34,259 nt of DNA from an uncultured Pseudomonadota bacterium (GCA_938004375.1 CALKWH010000174.1:1-34259); one strand, 5' to 3'. Positions 14,485 to 23,110 are shown, counted from the stretch's first letter. A program made the numbers and translations. The notes: generated from the letters alone by a model not told the origin.

Positions 14485-15261
14485 ATGAGACACCAATTCC
14501 TCGTTATCCTCTTTGGTTCCGTTCTGATGTTCGCCCTGACGGGCTGTCCGGACCGGCACAACGACTGCCGGTGCAGTTATTGTGACGACTCCGGCTGCTG
14601 GGCCTGCGACTGCGATTATTGCTGGCCCGTGGACAACGAGCCGTGCACCGACGGCGTCACCTGCGACGACGGCTATCTCTGCACCGATTACGGTTGCGCG
14701 AAGCTGTGCGGTCACGAGGCCGACTGCGGCGAGGGCGAGGTCTGTCTCGACGCCGGCTACTGCGGCCCCGAGGAGGCGCCCGACACCCGCTGCGTCTCCG
14801 ACGACGACTGCGGCAACGGCTTCATCTGCGAGCCCGACGAGAACGGCGACCTGTTCTGCGTGCCCGGCTGCCAGAGCAACGACGAGTGCGACGAGGGCTT
14901 CGTCTGCACGTCCTGCGGCCGCTGCGCCCCCGAGGACAACCCGGTGTGCGGCGACTCCAAGGTGTTCTGCTCCGACGACGCGGAGTGCGGCGCGAAGGTC
15001 TGCACGGCCGACAACAAGTGCGGCCTGGTCTGCGACGAGCTGGAGCCCGTGTGTCCGACCGGTCAGATCTGTGTCGAGGCCGAGTGCATCGACGACCCGG
15101 CGCCGGTCTCCCCGGAGTGCGTGTTCTCCAGCCACTGCGAGGCGGGCCACGTCTGCATCAACGCCTACTGCCACGCCACCTGTGAGACCCATGACCAGTG
15201 CGGCTACGGCGAGTTCTGCGACCTGGGCGTGTGCAAGGCCGACTATCGCCCCGAAATCTGA
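14485..15261 (+). CDS. Cysteine-rich lipoprotein
   Basis: 258 residues with about 42 cysteines (16%). Lipoprotein signal ends at LTGC21. After a dense cysteine segment (23-45) come six or so repeats of the general form CxxDxxCxxGxxCxxxxxxCxxxC, for example CVSDDDCGNGFIC and CETHDQCGYGEFC. This resembles the disulfide-rich EGF- or Dickkopf-like modules common in myxobacterial surface proteins. It is very acidic (many Asp and Glu), so metal binding is also possible. No enzyme motif. Strong GGAGG and a sigma-54 promoter lie upstream, so it may be made only under specific conditions. Cysteine oxidation would occur in the periplasm or on the surface. Confidence 0.9.
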   Translation: MRHQFLVILFGSVLMFALTGCPDRHNDCRCSYCDDSGCWACDCDYCWPVDNEPCTDGVTCDDGYLCTDYGCAKLCGHEADCGEGEVCLDAGYCGPEEAPDTRCVSDDDCGNGFICEPDENGDLFCVPGCQSNDECDEGFVCTSCGRCAPEDNPVCGDSKVFCSDDAECGAKVCTADNKCGLVCDELEPVCPTGQICVEAECIDDPAPVSPECVFSSHCEAGHVCINAYCHATCETHDQCGYGEFCDLGVCKADYRPEI

Positions 15262-15328
15262 TCGCCGGACGTCCCCCCGAGCTGGTCCCCTGATCCTCCC
15301 GATCCCCCGTCCGTTCCAAGAACCACAA

Positions 15329-17071
15329 CTAATTTGCCAGCAGGGTCTCGTGCAGATCCAGGCCGAAGGCGCGCGGCGACACGACGATGTTGGGCGGGCT
15401 CTGCACGCGTTTGAAGAAGGAGCGGGCGATGGCCGTCCGGACCTCGCGGGCGGCGGTCTCGAAGGCGTCGTCGGTCATCTTGTCGTACACGCGCAGGCCC
15501 CGCGCGTCCGGGATCCACAATTCCGGATCCAGCGCCCGCGCCTCGAAGAGCGCCCGCAGCTCGCCGGGGGTTCGGCGGCGCTCGATGAGCTCCACCCCCA
15601 GGGGGGCCTCGACGTGGTAGTCGAAGGGATCCCCCTTGCCCTCGAGGATGTTCTGGTTCTCCGAGAGCTCGGCGCTGGGGATCAGGTCGTAGATCTCCTG
15701 CGGAAGGATTTCCCGGTGCGGATCCAGCTCCCGGCCGAGGGCATATACTAATAATTTATGCACGTCCCCGAGGGGCATGAGCGCGCCGATGAGATCGCCG
15801 TACAAGGTGGCGTAGCCCCGCTGGAACTCGGTCTTGTTGCCGTTGCCCACGACCAGGGCGCCGAGCTCCTGGGCCCAGGCCATGAGCACGTTGCCCCGCT
15901 CGCGGGCCTGGAGGTTCTCGAGGGTGAGGGTGGCGGGCGGGCGCCCGAGGAGGCCGGAGAGGCGGGCGGTGTGGGCGTCCACCACGTCCCCGATCGGGTG
16001 CACGACGTAGCGCGCACTCAGGGCGCCCGCGATGCGGTCGGCGAGCCCGCGGGTGACCGCGCTGTTGAAGCGCGTGGGCAGGTTCACGCAGGTCAGGCGG
16101 TCGGCGCCCAGCGCCCGGGCGACCAGGACGGCGTCCACGGCCGAGTCGATGCCCCCCGAGAGCCCGATCACGGCCCCGCAGCCGGGGCGGGTCCGCTCGA
16201 AGAACTCCCGGATGCCGAAGGTGAGGGCCCGGGCCAGCCGCGCCTCGGGGCGGACCGGGGACGTCTCGAAGGGACCCCGGGGCGCCTCGAGAGGGAGCTC
16301 CCACACCGACGGCTCCTGCGACCACGGCGCTCCTTCGAGGATCCCCCCGGAGGTCAGGGCGAAACAGTCACCGTCGAACAGGACGAGGTTCTTGCCCACG
16401 TCTTCCAGGCTGGTGGCGTTCACGTACACCAGGGGCAGCCCGGTCTCGGCCACCCGCCGGGCCGCCACCGAGCGGCGCAGGGGCGGCTTCTCCAGGTGGA
16501 ACGGCGAGGCGTTGATTACGCACAGGAGCTCGGCGCCCAGGCCGGCCAGCCGCCTGGCGGGGTGGAGCGGCTCGCCGTCGTCCCAGAGGTCCTGGCAGAC
16601 CAGCACGCCAAGGCGCAGGTGGCGTCCGCCGGCCAGCGGCACGTCCACGGGCGCGACGTCGTCGATGGACCCCGGGTCGAAGTAGCGCGAGTCCTCGAGC
16701 ACGCCCTCGTTGGCCAAAAGTACCTTGCGGCTCCGGTGGAGCTCCCTGCCGCCGGCGAGCACCACCGCGCCGTTGTGACGCAGTTCGGCGGCGCCCTCCC
16801 GTCCGGCGAAGGTGGCGCCCAGCACCACCGCGATCCCGGAGGTGGCGGGGACGAGGAGCTCTTCGAGGACCCGCTCCTGGCGGCGCAGCAGGTCGGGATC
16901 CAGATGGATGTCCCCCAGGCAGTAGCCGGTCAGCGCCGTCTCGGGGAAGACGACGAGGTCGCAGCCGCGGGTCCGGGCCTCGGCGATCCGCCCGCAGAGG
17001 CGTCGGGCGTTCTCCTCCACCGCGCCGAGGCGGGGCATGAACGGGCAGGCGAAGATCCGGATGGCGGTCAT
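15329..17071 (-). CDS. nadE: Glutamine-dependent NAD+ synthetase
   Basis: 580 residues, two domains. Residues 1-265 are a nitrilase-type glutaminase with the catalytic triad E44 (VVFPETALTGY), K117 (RSRKVLLANEGVL) and C159 (GVLVCQDLWDD). Residues about 275-580 are the NAD synthetase domain with the ATP-pyrophosphatase P-loop SGGIDS at 305-310. It converts deamido-NAD+ to NAD+ using glutamine ammonia and ATP, in the cytoplasm. The ATG at 17071 is chosen because the glutaminase fold starts there and AAGGAG precedes it. It is convergent with the Cys-rich lipoprotein gene; a gap of 67 bases between them holds no clear terminator. Confidence 0.95.
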   Translation of the reverse strand: MTAIRIFACPFMPRLGAVEENARRLCGRIAEARTRGCDLVVFPETALTGYCLGDIHLDPDLLRRQERVLEELLVPATSGIAVVLGATFAGREGAAELRHNGAVVLAGGRELHRSRKVLLANEGVLEDSRYFDPGSIDDVAPVDVPLAGGRHLRLGVLVCQDLWDDGEPLHPARRLAGLGAELLCVINASPFHLEKPPLRRSVAARRVAETGLPLVYVNATSLEDVGKNLVLFDGDCFALTSGGILEGAPWSQEPSVWELPLEAPRGPFETSPVRPEARLARALTFGIREFFERTRPGCGAVIGLSGGIDSAVDAVLVARALGADRLTCVNLPTRFNSAVTRGLADRIAGALSARYVVHPIGDVVDAHTARLSGLLGRPPATLTLENLQARERGNVLMAWAQELGALVVGNGNKTEFQRGYATLYGDLIGALMPLGDVHKLLVYALGRELDPHREILPQEIYDLIPSAELSENQNILEGKGDPFDYHVEAPLGVELIERRRTPGELRALFEARALDPELWIPDARGLRVYDKMTDDAFETAAREVRTAIARSFFKRVQSPPNIVVSPRAFGLDLHETLLAN

Positions 17072-17184
17072 GGGCGGGACTCCTTCGGGGACCGTTTCTA
17101 CCACAAGCCGCCAAAAAGGGCACCGTCGGGCGACAGCTTGCGCCCGGACGGGAAACATGACAAAACGCGGGCGGAGGAACTCGG

Positions 17185-18249
17185 ATGCGCCATATCGCCG
17201 TCGGCCTGCTCGCCTGGACCCTGGTGTCGACCCTCGCCTGCAAGAGGACCGCGGGTCCGGTCCGTCCCCCGCGTCTCCCGGAGCCGCCTCCGGCGACCGT
17301 CACCCCCCATGTGCCCCTGCTGAACTTCGAGCGCTTCGGCCTGCTGTTCGTGATCCCCACGGCCCGGAACTACTACATCCAGCTCTCGGAGAGGGTGCAG
17401 ACCGAACCCGCCGAGCTCGACAAGGACCAACTGCGCCTGCAGCAGGTCGTCCCGCCCGTGGTGATGACCCACGCCCCCTCGCGGCCGCTGATGCCCGAGG
17501 CCCACGACCGCGGGTACGTCCTGATGCGGGATACCGAGGCCGTGTGCCAGGGCCAACTGGCCGAGCCCGTCCTGCTGGGCCGCCTGATCCCCAACAGCGG
17601 CGAATGGGACGGGTGGGAGCTCGACCCGTGGTCCGATCCGAAGCCCGCCCTGGCCACCGCCGAGAAGAAGATGCCCCTCGGGGATCTGTGGACCCAGTCG
17701 GGGGTGGTCACCGCCGGCGCCCTGCAGGGTTGCGTCAAGGTGCGCACGAAGGACGACTCGTTCCTGTGGGCGCGCCCGGCCCACCTCCCGCAGCCCGCTC
17801 TCCTGCCGCGCAACCCGCAGGGCCTTCTCGAACAGCACGAAGCCGCAGGTAAAAAACATCTCCTCGATGCCGGTTTCCGCGACAAGGTCAAGGAGTTCGA
17901 GGCCGACATGGGCGAGGAGATGGAGCCCAATTACGTGGTGAACGTGTACTCCGACGGCCGGTCCACTTTGGTGGAGGCCCGCGGTACCGTGGGCGAATCG
18001 GACTGTGGCGGCGGCGGCCATGAGTTGTGGATGCTGTGGCGGGTGACCGACGGCCAGTGGGAGGAGCTCGGACGTCAGGAAGGCGTGCAGCACATCCTGC
18101 TGATCGGGGACCTCAACGGCGACGGCCTGCTCGAGCTCGTCATCCGCGATGGTTTCTACAACTTCGGGGTCACCCTCTACCAACTCGAGGGCCTGCACCT
18201 GAAGAAGGTCATGCGCACCGAGTACCCCTCCCACGAAGGCGTCTGCTAG
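17185..18249 (+). CDS. Lipoprotein with C-terminal DxNxDG motif, unknown
   Basis: 354 residues. Signal ends at STLAC19, followed by a Pro-rich linker (23-43). The middle shows no recognised domain; it has few cysteines and mixed strands and helices. Near the C-terminus, LIGDLNGDGLLELVIRDG contains one calcium-type DxNxDG loop of the VCBS/FG-GAP kind, preceded by a beta-rich stretch that could be a single divergent propeller blade. A glycine run GGGGHE is nearby. Divergent from nadE. Its mature N-terminal half could be a new domain. Confidence 0.85.
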   Translation: MRHIAVGLLAWTLVSTLACKRTAGPVRPPRLPEPPPATVTPHVPLLNFERFGLLFVIPTARNYYIQLSERVQTEPAELDKDQLRLQQVVPPVVMTHAPSRPLMPEAHDRGYVLMRDTEAVCQGQLAEPVLLGRLIPNSGEWDGWELDPWSDPKPALATAEKKMPLGDLWTQSGVVTAGALQGCVKVRTKDDSFLWARPAHLPQPALLPRNPQGLLEQHEAAGKKHLLDAGFRDKVKEFEADMGEEMEPNYVVNVYSDGRSTLVEARGTVGESDCGGGGHELWMLWRVTDGQWEELGRQEGVQHILLIGDLNGDGLLELVIRDGFYNFGVTLYQLEGLHLKKVMRTEYPSHEGVC

Positions 18250-18264
18250 AGGACCGACCGATCG

Positions 18265-18294
18265 CGATTTCGATTTCGATTTCGATTTCGATTT
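18265..18294. repeat. (CGATTT)5 hexanucleotide tandem repeat
   Basis: Five perfect copies of CGATTT between the stop of the lipoprotein at 17185-18249 and the stop of the metallophosphoesterase. It is intergenic, so length changes would not alter a protein. Confidence 0.95.
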
Positions 18295-18316
18295 GGAATG
18301 GGATGAATCCCCGCGG

Positions 18317-19096
18317 TCAGATCTCGATGATCCGCAGGGACACCAGCATGGTCTCCTTCGGGTCCTTGCCCAGCTCGTTGGGGTAACCGAAGGGGGAGAG
18401 CTCCCAGGGCACCGCGTGGGGCAGCACCGAGAACAGGAACCGGGCGTGGACGTGCCCGGAGGCGATGTAGACGACCTTGGGATACCGGAAGATCAACTCA
18501 CCCAGGCGGTCCGAGCCGACGTAGGGCAGGATGTCCTCGTGGACGCTGGGAGCGAGCAGTTTCACGAAGGAGGCCGTGTGCGTGATCACGAAGATGCGGT
18601 CGGCCCGAGCGCTGGCCGCCTCGAGTTGGCGTTCCAGGAGCTGGAGTTGCCACTCGAGCACGTCCCGGGGCTTCGGGAGGCCGGGCCACACGCAGCAGGT
18701 GGCGTCCGGCGTGGTCAACTGGCCCCCGGGGTAGTCCTCGTACCAGCCCGTGACGCCCACCACGGCCACGGGGTCGAACCAGGCGGGCGCCAGCCCCAGA
18801 TATTCGGCGCCCGCGGTGGCGACCACGCGGGGCAGCACGGTCTCATACAATTGGCGGCTGTCCAGCAGGCCGTTGGAGTCGGTCACCCAAAGGTCATGAT
18901 TGCCCGGGAGGAACAGCACCCGCGGCACGATCTCGAGCAGGCGCCGCAGCGTGGCCCCCAGGCGGGAGAAGCCCGAGAACAGATCGCCGCCGAGCACGAG
19001 GGCATCCACCGGGACGTTGCGCAGGCGCTCTTCGAGCACCGGCAGCAGGCCGGGGTTGTGATCGAAGTGGAGATCGCTGATGAAGGCCAGTCGCAC
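18317..19096 (-). CDS. Metallophosphoesterase
   Basis: 259 residues from a GTG at 19096. The metallophosphoesterase motifs appear in order: DLHFDH (D8, H10), GGDLF, GNHD, a lone TH in VITHTAS, and GHVH. They bind two metals and hydrolyse phosphoester bonds. The GTG is chosen because the first strand and DLH motif follow at once; no better start lies in the low-complexity stretch upstream, and its ribosome binding site is weak. Cytoplasmic, no signal. Substrate unknown; possibilities include nucleotides, lipid headgroups or protein phosphate. The family is broad, so no symbol is given. Confidence 0.87.
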   Translation of the reverse strand: MRLAFISDLHFDHNPGLLPVLEERLRNVPVDALVLGGDLFSGFSRLGATLRRLLEIVPRVLFLPGNHDLWVTDSNGLLDSRQLYETVLPRVVATAGAEYLGLAPAWFDPVAVVGVTGWYEDYPGGQLTTPDATCCVWPGLPKPRDVLEWQLQLLERQLEAASARADRIFVITHTASFVKLLAPSVHEDILPYVGSDRLGELIFRYPKVVYIASGHVHARFLFSVLPHAVPWELSPFGYPNELGKDPKETMLVSLRIIEI

Positions 19097-19197
19097 GTGA
19101 TGGTTCCAGATCCGGGGGCGTCCGCGGCGTTCGGACGAAAAAGTCCCCGGAGAGGGAGAATATAAACCAGGTTCTGCCGTCCTCCTACCCGAAAAAT

Positions 19198-19236
19198 CGG
19201 TCCCGGTCCTTTCCGGGACCGGCCGGTCCTTACCGG
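19198..19236. other. Two adjacent GC-rich hairpins
   Basis: CGGTCCCGG (19198-19206) pairs with CCGGGACCG (19213-19221) around a six-base loop. CCGGT (19223-19227) pairs with ACCGG (19232-19236) around a four-base loop. They lie in the 296-base gap between divergent genes, in the leader of the metallophosphoesterase. They could slow transcription or bind protein; no known riboswitch is recognised. Confidence 0.45.
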
Positions 19237-19319
19237 GGCCGGAAAACCCGTTCACCCAGGTGATTATTTCCGCCTCGCGCGCCTTTCTCAAGAAAAGACG
19301 TGCTTAAAAGGGGAGATCA

Positions 19320-19328
19320 TGCTATACA
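19320..19328 (+). promoter_or_regulatory. Extended -10 promoter element
   Basis: TGC followed by TATACA forms an extended -10 (TGnTATAMT-like) 65 bases before the ATG of the Cys-rich lipoprotein. There is no clear -35 box. The spacing leaves an untranslated leader of about 55 bases. Confidence 0.4.
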
Positions 19329-19392
19329 ATTCCGCGAATCACGGGCGAGTCGCCAGTTTTGGCACCTGCCAGCAACCATAGGAGGTATCACC

Positions 19393-20067
19393 ATGAAACG
19401 TTTTGCTTTACTCATCGCGACCCTTGGCTTCTTCTCCGCCTGCAACTCCTCGGACTCCATCATCACCTGCGACCGGTATGACGAGTGGCTGGCCTCGTGC
19501 AGCAACTGCTCGATGACCCTCTCCTGCGAGGACAACTACGACTCGCTGGCTCCGGACGTGCAGATCGACCTCGACGACTGCGCCGACTACACCCTGATGG
19601 ATAATCTGTATGTGTGCGGCGACTGGACCGGCGACGTCCAGTACTGTGTTGATCTGGGCTACCAATACCTGGGCATCAGTTGCGACGACTACTGGTGCGG
19701 CGATGGCATCTGCGACCATGGCGAGGACGAGTTCAACTGCTCGACCGACTGCACCGGCGGCCCGTACTGCGGCGACGGTAGCTGCGACATCGACGAGGAT
19801 CCCGTGGGTTGCCCGTTGGACTGCGCCTACATCGTCTGTGACGACTACCAGACCTGGCTCGAGAGCTGCTTCGACAACTGCACCGCGGCTGACTCCTGCG
19901 ACGCCGAATACGGCGTGCTCGATGACGTCACCGCGGCCGCCGTGTGGGACTGCGCCGAGTTCCTGGCCGATGAGGCGACCGAAGGCCTGTGCCTGGAGAA
20001 CACCAACGGCGAGTGCGACATCATGCTCGAAGAGGAGCTGGGCTCCTACGGCGACTGCACCTACTAG
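19393..20067 (+). CDS. Cysteine-rich lipoprotein with A-B-B-A internal repeats
   Basis: 224 residues from the ATG at 19393, preceded by GGAGGT at 19381-19386; an upstream ATG at 19300 in frame is rejected because it precedes the ribosome binding site and signal peptide. Signal ends at FSAC17. Module A, CDxYxxWLxSCxxNC..SC..Y, occurs twice (roughly 25-70 and 155-200). Between them lie two B modules, CGDGICDHGEDEFNCSTDC and CGDGSCDIDEDPVGCPLDC. The B form is known from secreted myxobacterial proteins. All cysteines are probably disulfide-bonded, and the chain is highly acidic. The function is probably structural or in metal binding on the surface; no catalytic motif is present. Confidence 0.9.
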   Translation: MKRFALLIATLGFFSACNSSDSIITCDRYDEWLASCSNCSMTLSCEDNYDSLAPDVQIDLDDCADYTLMDNLYVCGDWTGDVQYCVDLGYQYLGISCDDYWCGDGICDHGEDEFNCSTDCTGGPYCGDGSCDIDEDPVGCPLDCAYIVCDDYQTWLESCFDNCTAADSCDAEYGVLDDVTAAAVWDCAEFLADEATEGLCLENTNGECDIMLEEELGSYGDCTY

Positions 20068-20120
20068 TCCCCGTGTTTGTTAGTCTCTACCCCCTGATTT
20101 CCCCCTGATACAAGCAAAAA

Positions 20121-20183
20121 TCCGACAGGTTCGACGGGTCCGACCAGTCCGACAGGTCCGACAGGTCCGACGAGTCAGACCGA
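20121..20183. repeat. 9-bp tandem repeat, consensus TCCGACAGG
   Basis: Seven head-to-tail nine-base units, three perfect and four with one to four changes, between the Cys-rich lipoprotein stop and the stop of the J-domain gene. It does not lie in a supported gene. Confidence 0.85.
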
Positions 20184-20187
20184 CTTC

Positions 20188-21594
20188 CTACTCTTTTTTC
20201 TTGAACAGGTTCAGAAAGCTGCCGGTGGTGCGGGTCAGGGGGTTCGCGGCGTTCTTGGCGCGGCGCTCGAGGAGCCGCAGTTCGCGGGCGGCCTCGATGT
20301 GCTCGGCGTTGATCTCGACCGCCCGGATGAAGTACTGCCGGGCCGTGGCTATCTGCTCCATGTCCATGCAGACCTTGCCCAGGTAAAAATAGAAGTCGGC
20401 CTCCCGGGGGGTGAGCTGGATGGCCTTCTGCAGGGCGGCCTTGACCTCGTCGCGCACGGCCACCCGGTCGTTGTCGGGGTTGAGGTAGCGCAGCCACGCC
20501 CACATGGCCAGGTGGCTGCCGTCCTCGTTCTTCTGGCGGGCCTCGAAGAACATCTGTTCGGCCAGGGTGTACTCCTTGCGGCGGAAATGAATGATCCCCT
20601 TCTGATAGCAGACCTCGGCCTCGAGCACCCGTCGCACCTCGGCCTCGTCCTCGCGGGTCTGGGCGGGCTTGCGGTACTTCTCGCGGGTGGCGGGATCCTT
20701 GAGTTGGTCGTAGGCCTCCGTGAGCCGGGCGAAGGCGGTCTGCGCCTCGGCGACGAAAGCGGTCAGGCCCCGCCGGGAGAGGGTGTCCGGGTGGAGCCGC
20801 CGCGCCAGCTCCTTGAAGCGGGCCTCGATCTCCTCGGTCGTGGCCGTGAGCGCCAGGCCGAGCCGGACGAACGGGTTCTCGTCGTCGAGGGAGGCCCAGA
20901 GCTGGCGCAACTCGAGGACGGCCTCGGGCTCCGGAGGCGCTCCGGGCGTCGCGGGGGCGGCGGCGACCGTCGGGGTTGCGGGGCCGGCCTCGCTGGCGGG
21001 AGCGCCTCCGTCGCAGGGCACCTGGTCCTCGGCCGGGATCGCCTGCAGCAGGCGGCACGAGGCCAGGCTGTACAGCAGGCTCAGGATGTCCTTGAACGAC
21101 AGCGGGGAGGTGGCGCGCAACTGGGTGACCGTGCTGGGGGTGGCCTGCAGCACGCGGACGAGCTCCAGCTCCGGGGGCGTGAGCTCGAAGTGCCCGACCA
21201 GGGCGGAGAGCCGCGGCGAGACACCGAGGCGACAACGGGAGAGCTCCCTCGTCTCGGCCTCGAGCCGGACCAGGTCGTACCGCTCGCGCAGCCCGCGCCG
21301 GATCCACGGCAGGGGGTTGACCCCGTCGCCGGCGGGGACGGTCACGGGCTCGATCTGGACCTGTTCCACCGTCGGATTGAACAGGCCCAGCAGGTGCTCG
21401 CCCACCGAGGCCGACGCCAGTTTCGGGTTGGGGCTTTCGGCCCGCACCGGCAGCCCCTGCCGGAAATGCACGGTCAGGTCGCCCTGGGGGTCGGGCACCC
21501 GCAGAAAACCCTCGAAATGGGAATCCAGAAGATGTATGAGAAGAAGTGGCGGAGGCACTTGCGAGACGGGATACCAGGCCATGACGGATGTCAC
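20188..21594 (-). CDS. DUF4388 - J domain - TPR protein
   Basis: 468 residues, cytoplasmic. Residues about 10-180 look like a DUF4388-type domain (LLLIHLLDSHFEGFLRV..GDLTVHFRQGLPVRAES), which occurs in deltaproteobacterial signalling proteins. An Ala/Pro-rich linker (195-225) leads to a J domain (about 235-310) with the DnaK-stimulating HPD at H268-P-D270 and YRKPA near its end. Tetratricopeptide repeats follow (KGIIHFRRKEYTLAEQMFFEAR, and DFYFYLGKVCMDMEQIATARQYFIRA). The HPD suggests it recruits an Hsp70, perhaps to a signalling complex. GAGGTGA precedes the start. It is divergent from the DUF192 gene, with 30 bases between. Confidence 0.88.
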   Translation of the reverse strand: MTSVMAWYPVSQVPPPLLLIHLLDSHFEGFLRVPDPQGDLTVHFRQGLPVRAESPNPKLASASVGEHLLGLFNPTVEQVQIEPVTVPAGDGVNPLPWIRRGLRERYDLVRLEAETRELSRCRLGVSPRLSALVGHFELTPPELELVRVLQATPSTVTQLRATSPLSFKDILSLLYSLASCRLLQAIPAEDQVPCDGGAPASEAGPATPTVAAAPATPGAPPEPEAVLELRQLWASLDDENPFVRLGLALTATTEEIEARFKELARRLHPDTLSRRGLTAFVAEAQTAFARLTEAYDQLKDPATREKYRKPAQTREDEAEVRRVLEAEVCYQKGIIHFRRKEYTLAEQMFFEARQKNEDGSHLAMWAWLRYLNPDNDRVAVRDEVKAALQKAIQLTPREADFYFYLGKVCMDMEQIATARQYFIRAVEINAEHIEAARELRLLERRAKNAANPLTRTTGSFLNLFKKKE

Positions 21595-21624
21595 CTCGAT
21601 CCCGGCAGTGTAGTGGAAATTCGA

Positions 21625-22038
21625 ATGAAGTCAATCATTCCACATGGTTCATCCCGCAATGGGGAGCGTCACGCGGTCCGGATCGCGGGTCGCGGTCCGC
21701 TCGCCGGGTACGTCCGGGTGGCCTCGGGCTTCGGTTCGCGGTTGCGCGGGCTCCTGGGCACGCGGGCGCTGGACCCCGGCCACGGGCTGTTGCTCGTCCC
21801 CTGCACGTCGATCCACATGTTTTTCATGTCCATCCCCTTGGACGTGGCCTTCCTGGACGCAGATGGGATGGTTGTGGATATATATAAAAATATCAAACCC
21901 TGGCGGATGTCCCGTCTCCACCCGGAGGCCTTTGCCGCCTTGGAGCTGGCCGCGGGCACCTTCGAGGCCGCCGGTCTCGAGCGGGGTGACCGGCTCGAGT
22001 TCACCCGGTTGGCGTCTACGCCGGAAGTTACAGGATGA
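21625..22038 (+). CDS. DUF192 family protein
   Basis: 137 residues. It has the DUF192/COG1430 signature RLRGLLGT..L..GHGLLLVPCTSIHMFFMSIPLDVAFLDADGMVV, then ALELAAGTFEAAGLERGDRLEF. Family members are small beta-barrel proteins of unknown function, usually exported; no signal peptide is visible here, so this copy may be cytoplasmic. The start ATG has only a weak ribosome binding site (GTGGAA). The 3' end overlaps ilvE by 11 bases tail to tail. Confidence 0.88.
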   Translation: MKSIIPHGSSRNGERHAVRIAGRGPLAGYVRVASGFGSRLRGLLGTRALDPGHGLLLVPCTSIHMFFMSIPLDVAFLDADGMVVDIYKNIKPWRMSRLHPEAFAALELAAGTFEAAGLERGDRLEFTRLASTPEVTG

Positions 22039-23110
22039 CGCTGGTCCAGCCGAAGGGATCTTCCTTCCGGCCGTACTGGATGCCGAGCAGGTCGGCGTAC
22101 ATGCGGCGGGCGATGGGACCGGACTGGCCATCGGCCACCTGGTGTTCGTGACCGCAGAAGGCGATGTGGGACACGGGGGAGATGACTGCGGCGGTGCCGG
22201 TGCCGAACACCTCGGTGATCCCGCCGGACACCACGCCCGAGATCACCTCGGCGATGGAGACCGGGCGCTCCTCGACGGTCAGGCCCTGGTGCCGGGCGAG
22301 CCGGATCACCGAGTCGCGGGTGATGCCGGGCAGGATGCTGCCGTTGAGCGGGCTGGTGACGAGGCGGCCGTCGATGATGAAGAAGATGTTCATCGTGCCG
22401 ACCTCCTCCACGTTGCGGCGCTCCAGGGCGTCGAGCCAGAGGACCTGGGCGTAGCCCGCCTTCTTGGCCTCCCACTGGGACGCCAGCGAGGCGGCGTAAT
22501 TGCCCGCGCACTTGGCCTCGCCGGTGCCGCCGCGCACGGCGCGGAAGTACTTGTCGTTCACATAAATCTTGACGGCATTCAGGTTGTCGTTGTCCTGTGG
22601 ATAGTACGAAGCCACCGGACTAGCGATGATGAAAAATAAATATTTGTTCGACGGACGCACGCCCAGGGCGGCGTCGGTGGCGATCATGGTGGGGCGGATG
22701 TAGAGCGCGTAGCCGTGCTTGGGCGGGATCCAGCGCTCGTCGGCGCGCACCAGTTCGCACAGGCCCTGGAAGGCCGCCTCCTCGTCCAGTTTGGGCATCA
22801 CCAGACGCTGGGCCGAGCGGCTCATGCGGGCGAAGTTGTCGCGGGGCCGGAAACCATACACATGGTTATTCTCGCCTCGATAGACCTTCATGCCCTCGAA
22901 GATCTCCTGGCCGTAGTGCAGGCACATGGCGGCGGGATCCATCGTCAGGGACTGGTAGGGGACGACGCGCGGGTTCTGCCACCCGACACCCTCCTCGTAA
23001 TCCATCATGAACATGTGGTCGGAGAAGTACTTGCCGAAGCCCAGGCCCTGGGTCCATTCAGGGATCGGCTTGCGCTGGGAGTCTGCGCAGATCGTCACGG
23101 AAATCGACAT
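22028..23110 (-). CDS. ilvE: Branched-chain amino acid aminotransferase
   Basis: 360 residues, the longer BCAT class. The PLP lysine is K200 in GGTGEAKCAGNYAASL. Other family signatures are LHYGQEIFEGMKVYRG, the aminotransferase class IV motif around EVGTMNIFFII..LVTSPLNGSILPGITRDSVI, and EVFGTGTAAVISPV. It transfers the amino group between branched-chain keto acids and glutamate in the last step of Leu, Ile and Val synthesis. The ATG at 23110 is preceded by GGAGGTGA. No other ilv or leu gene is nearby. Convergent overlap with the DUF192 gene. Confidence 0.95.
   Translation of the reverse strand: MSISVTICADSQRKPIPEWTQGLGFGKYFSDHMFMMDYEEGVGWQNPRVVPYQSLTMDPAAMCLHYGQEIFEGMKVYRGENNHVYGFRPRDNFARMSRSAQRLVMPKLDEEAAFQGLCELVRADERWIPPKHGYALYIRPTMIATDAALGVRPSNKYLFFIIASPVASYYPQDNDNLNAVKIYVNDKYFRAVRGGTGEAKCAGNYAASLASQWEAKKAGYAQVLWLDALERRNVEEVGTMNIFFIIDGRLVTSPLNGSILPGITRDSVIRLARHQGLTVEERPVSIAEVISGVVSGGITEVFGTGTAAVISPVSHIAFCGHEHQVADGQSGPIARRMYADLLGIQYGRKEDPFGWTSVIL

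Noticed and set aside
19361..19378. TTGGCACCTGCCAGCA as a second sigma-54 promoter
   Set aside because: TGGCAC is present but the -12 GC element is one base out of register, and the ribosome binding site follows at once.
20121..20183. CRISPR array
   Set aside because: Units are nine bases with no unique spacers, so it is a simple tandem repeat.
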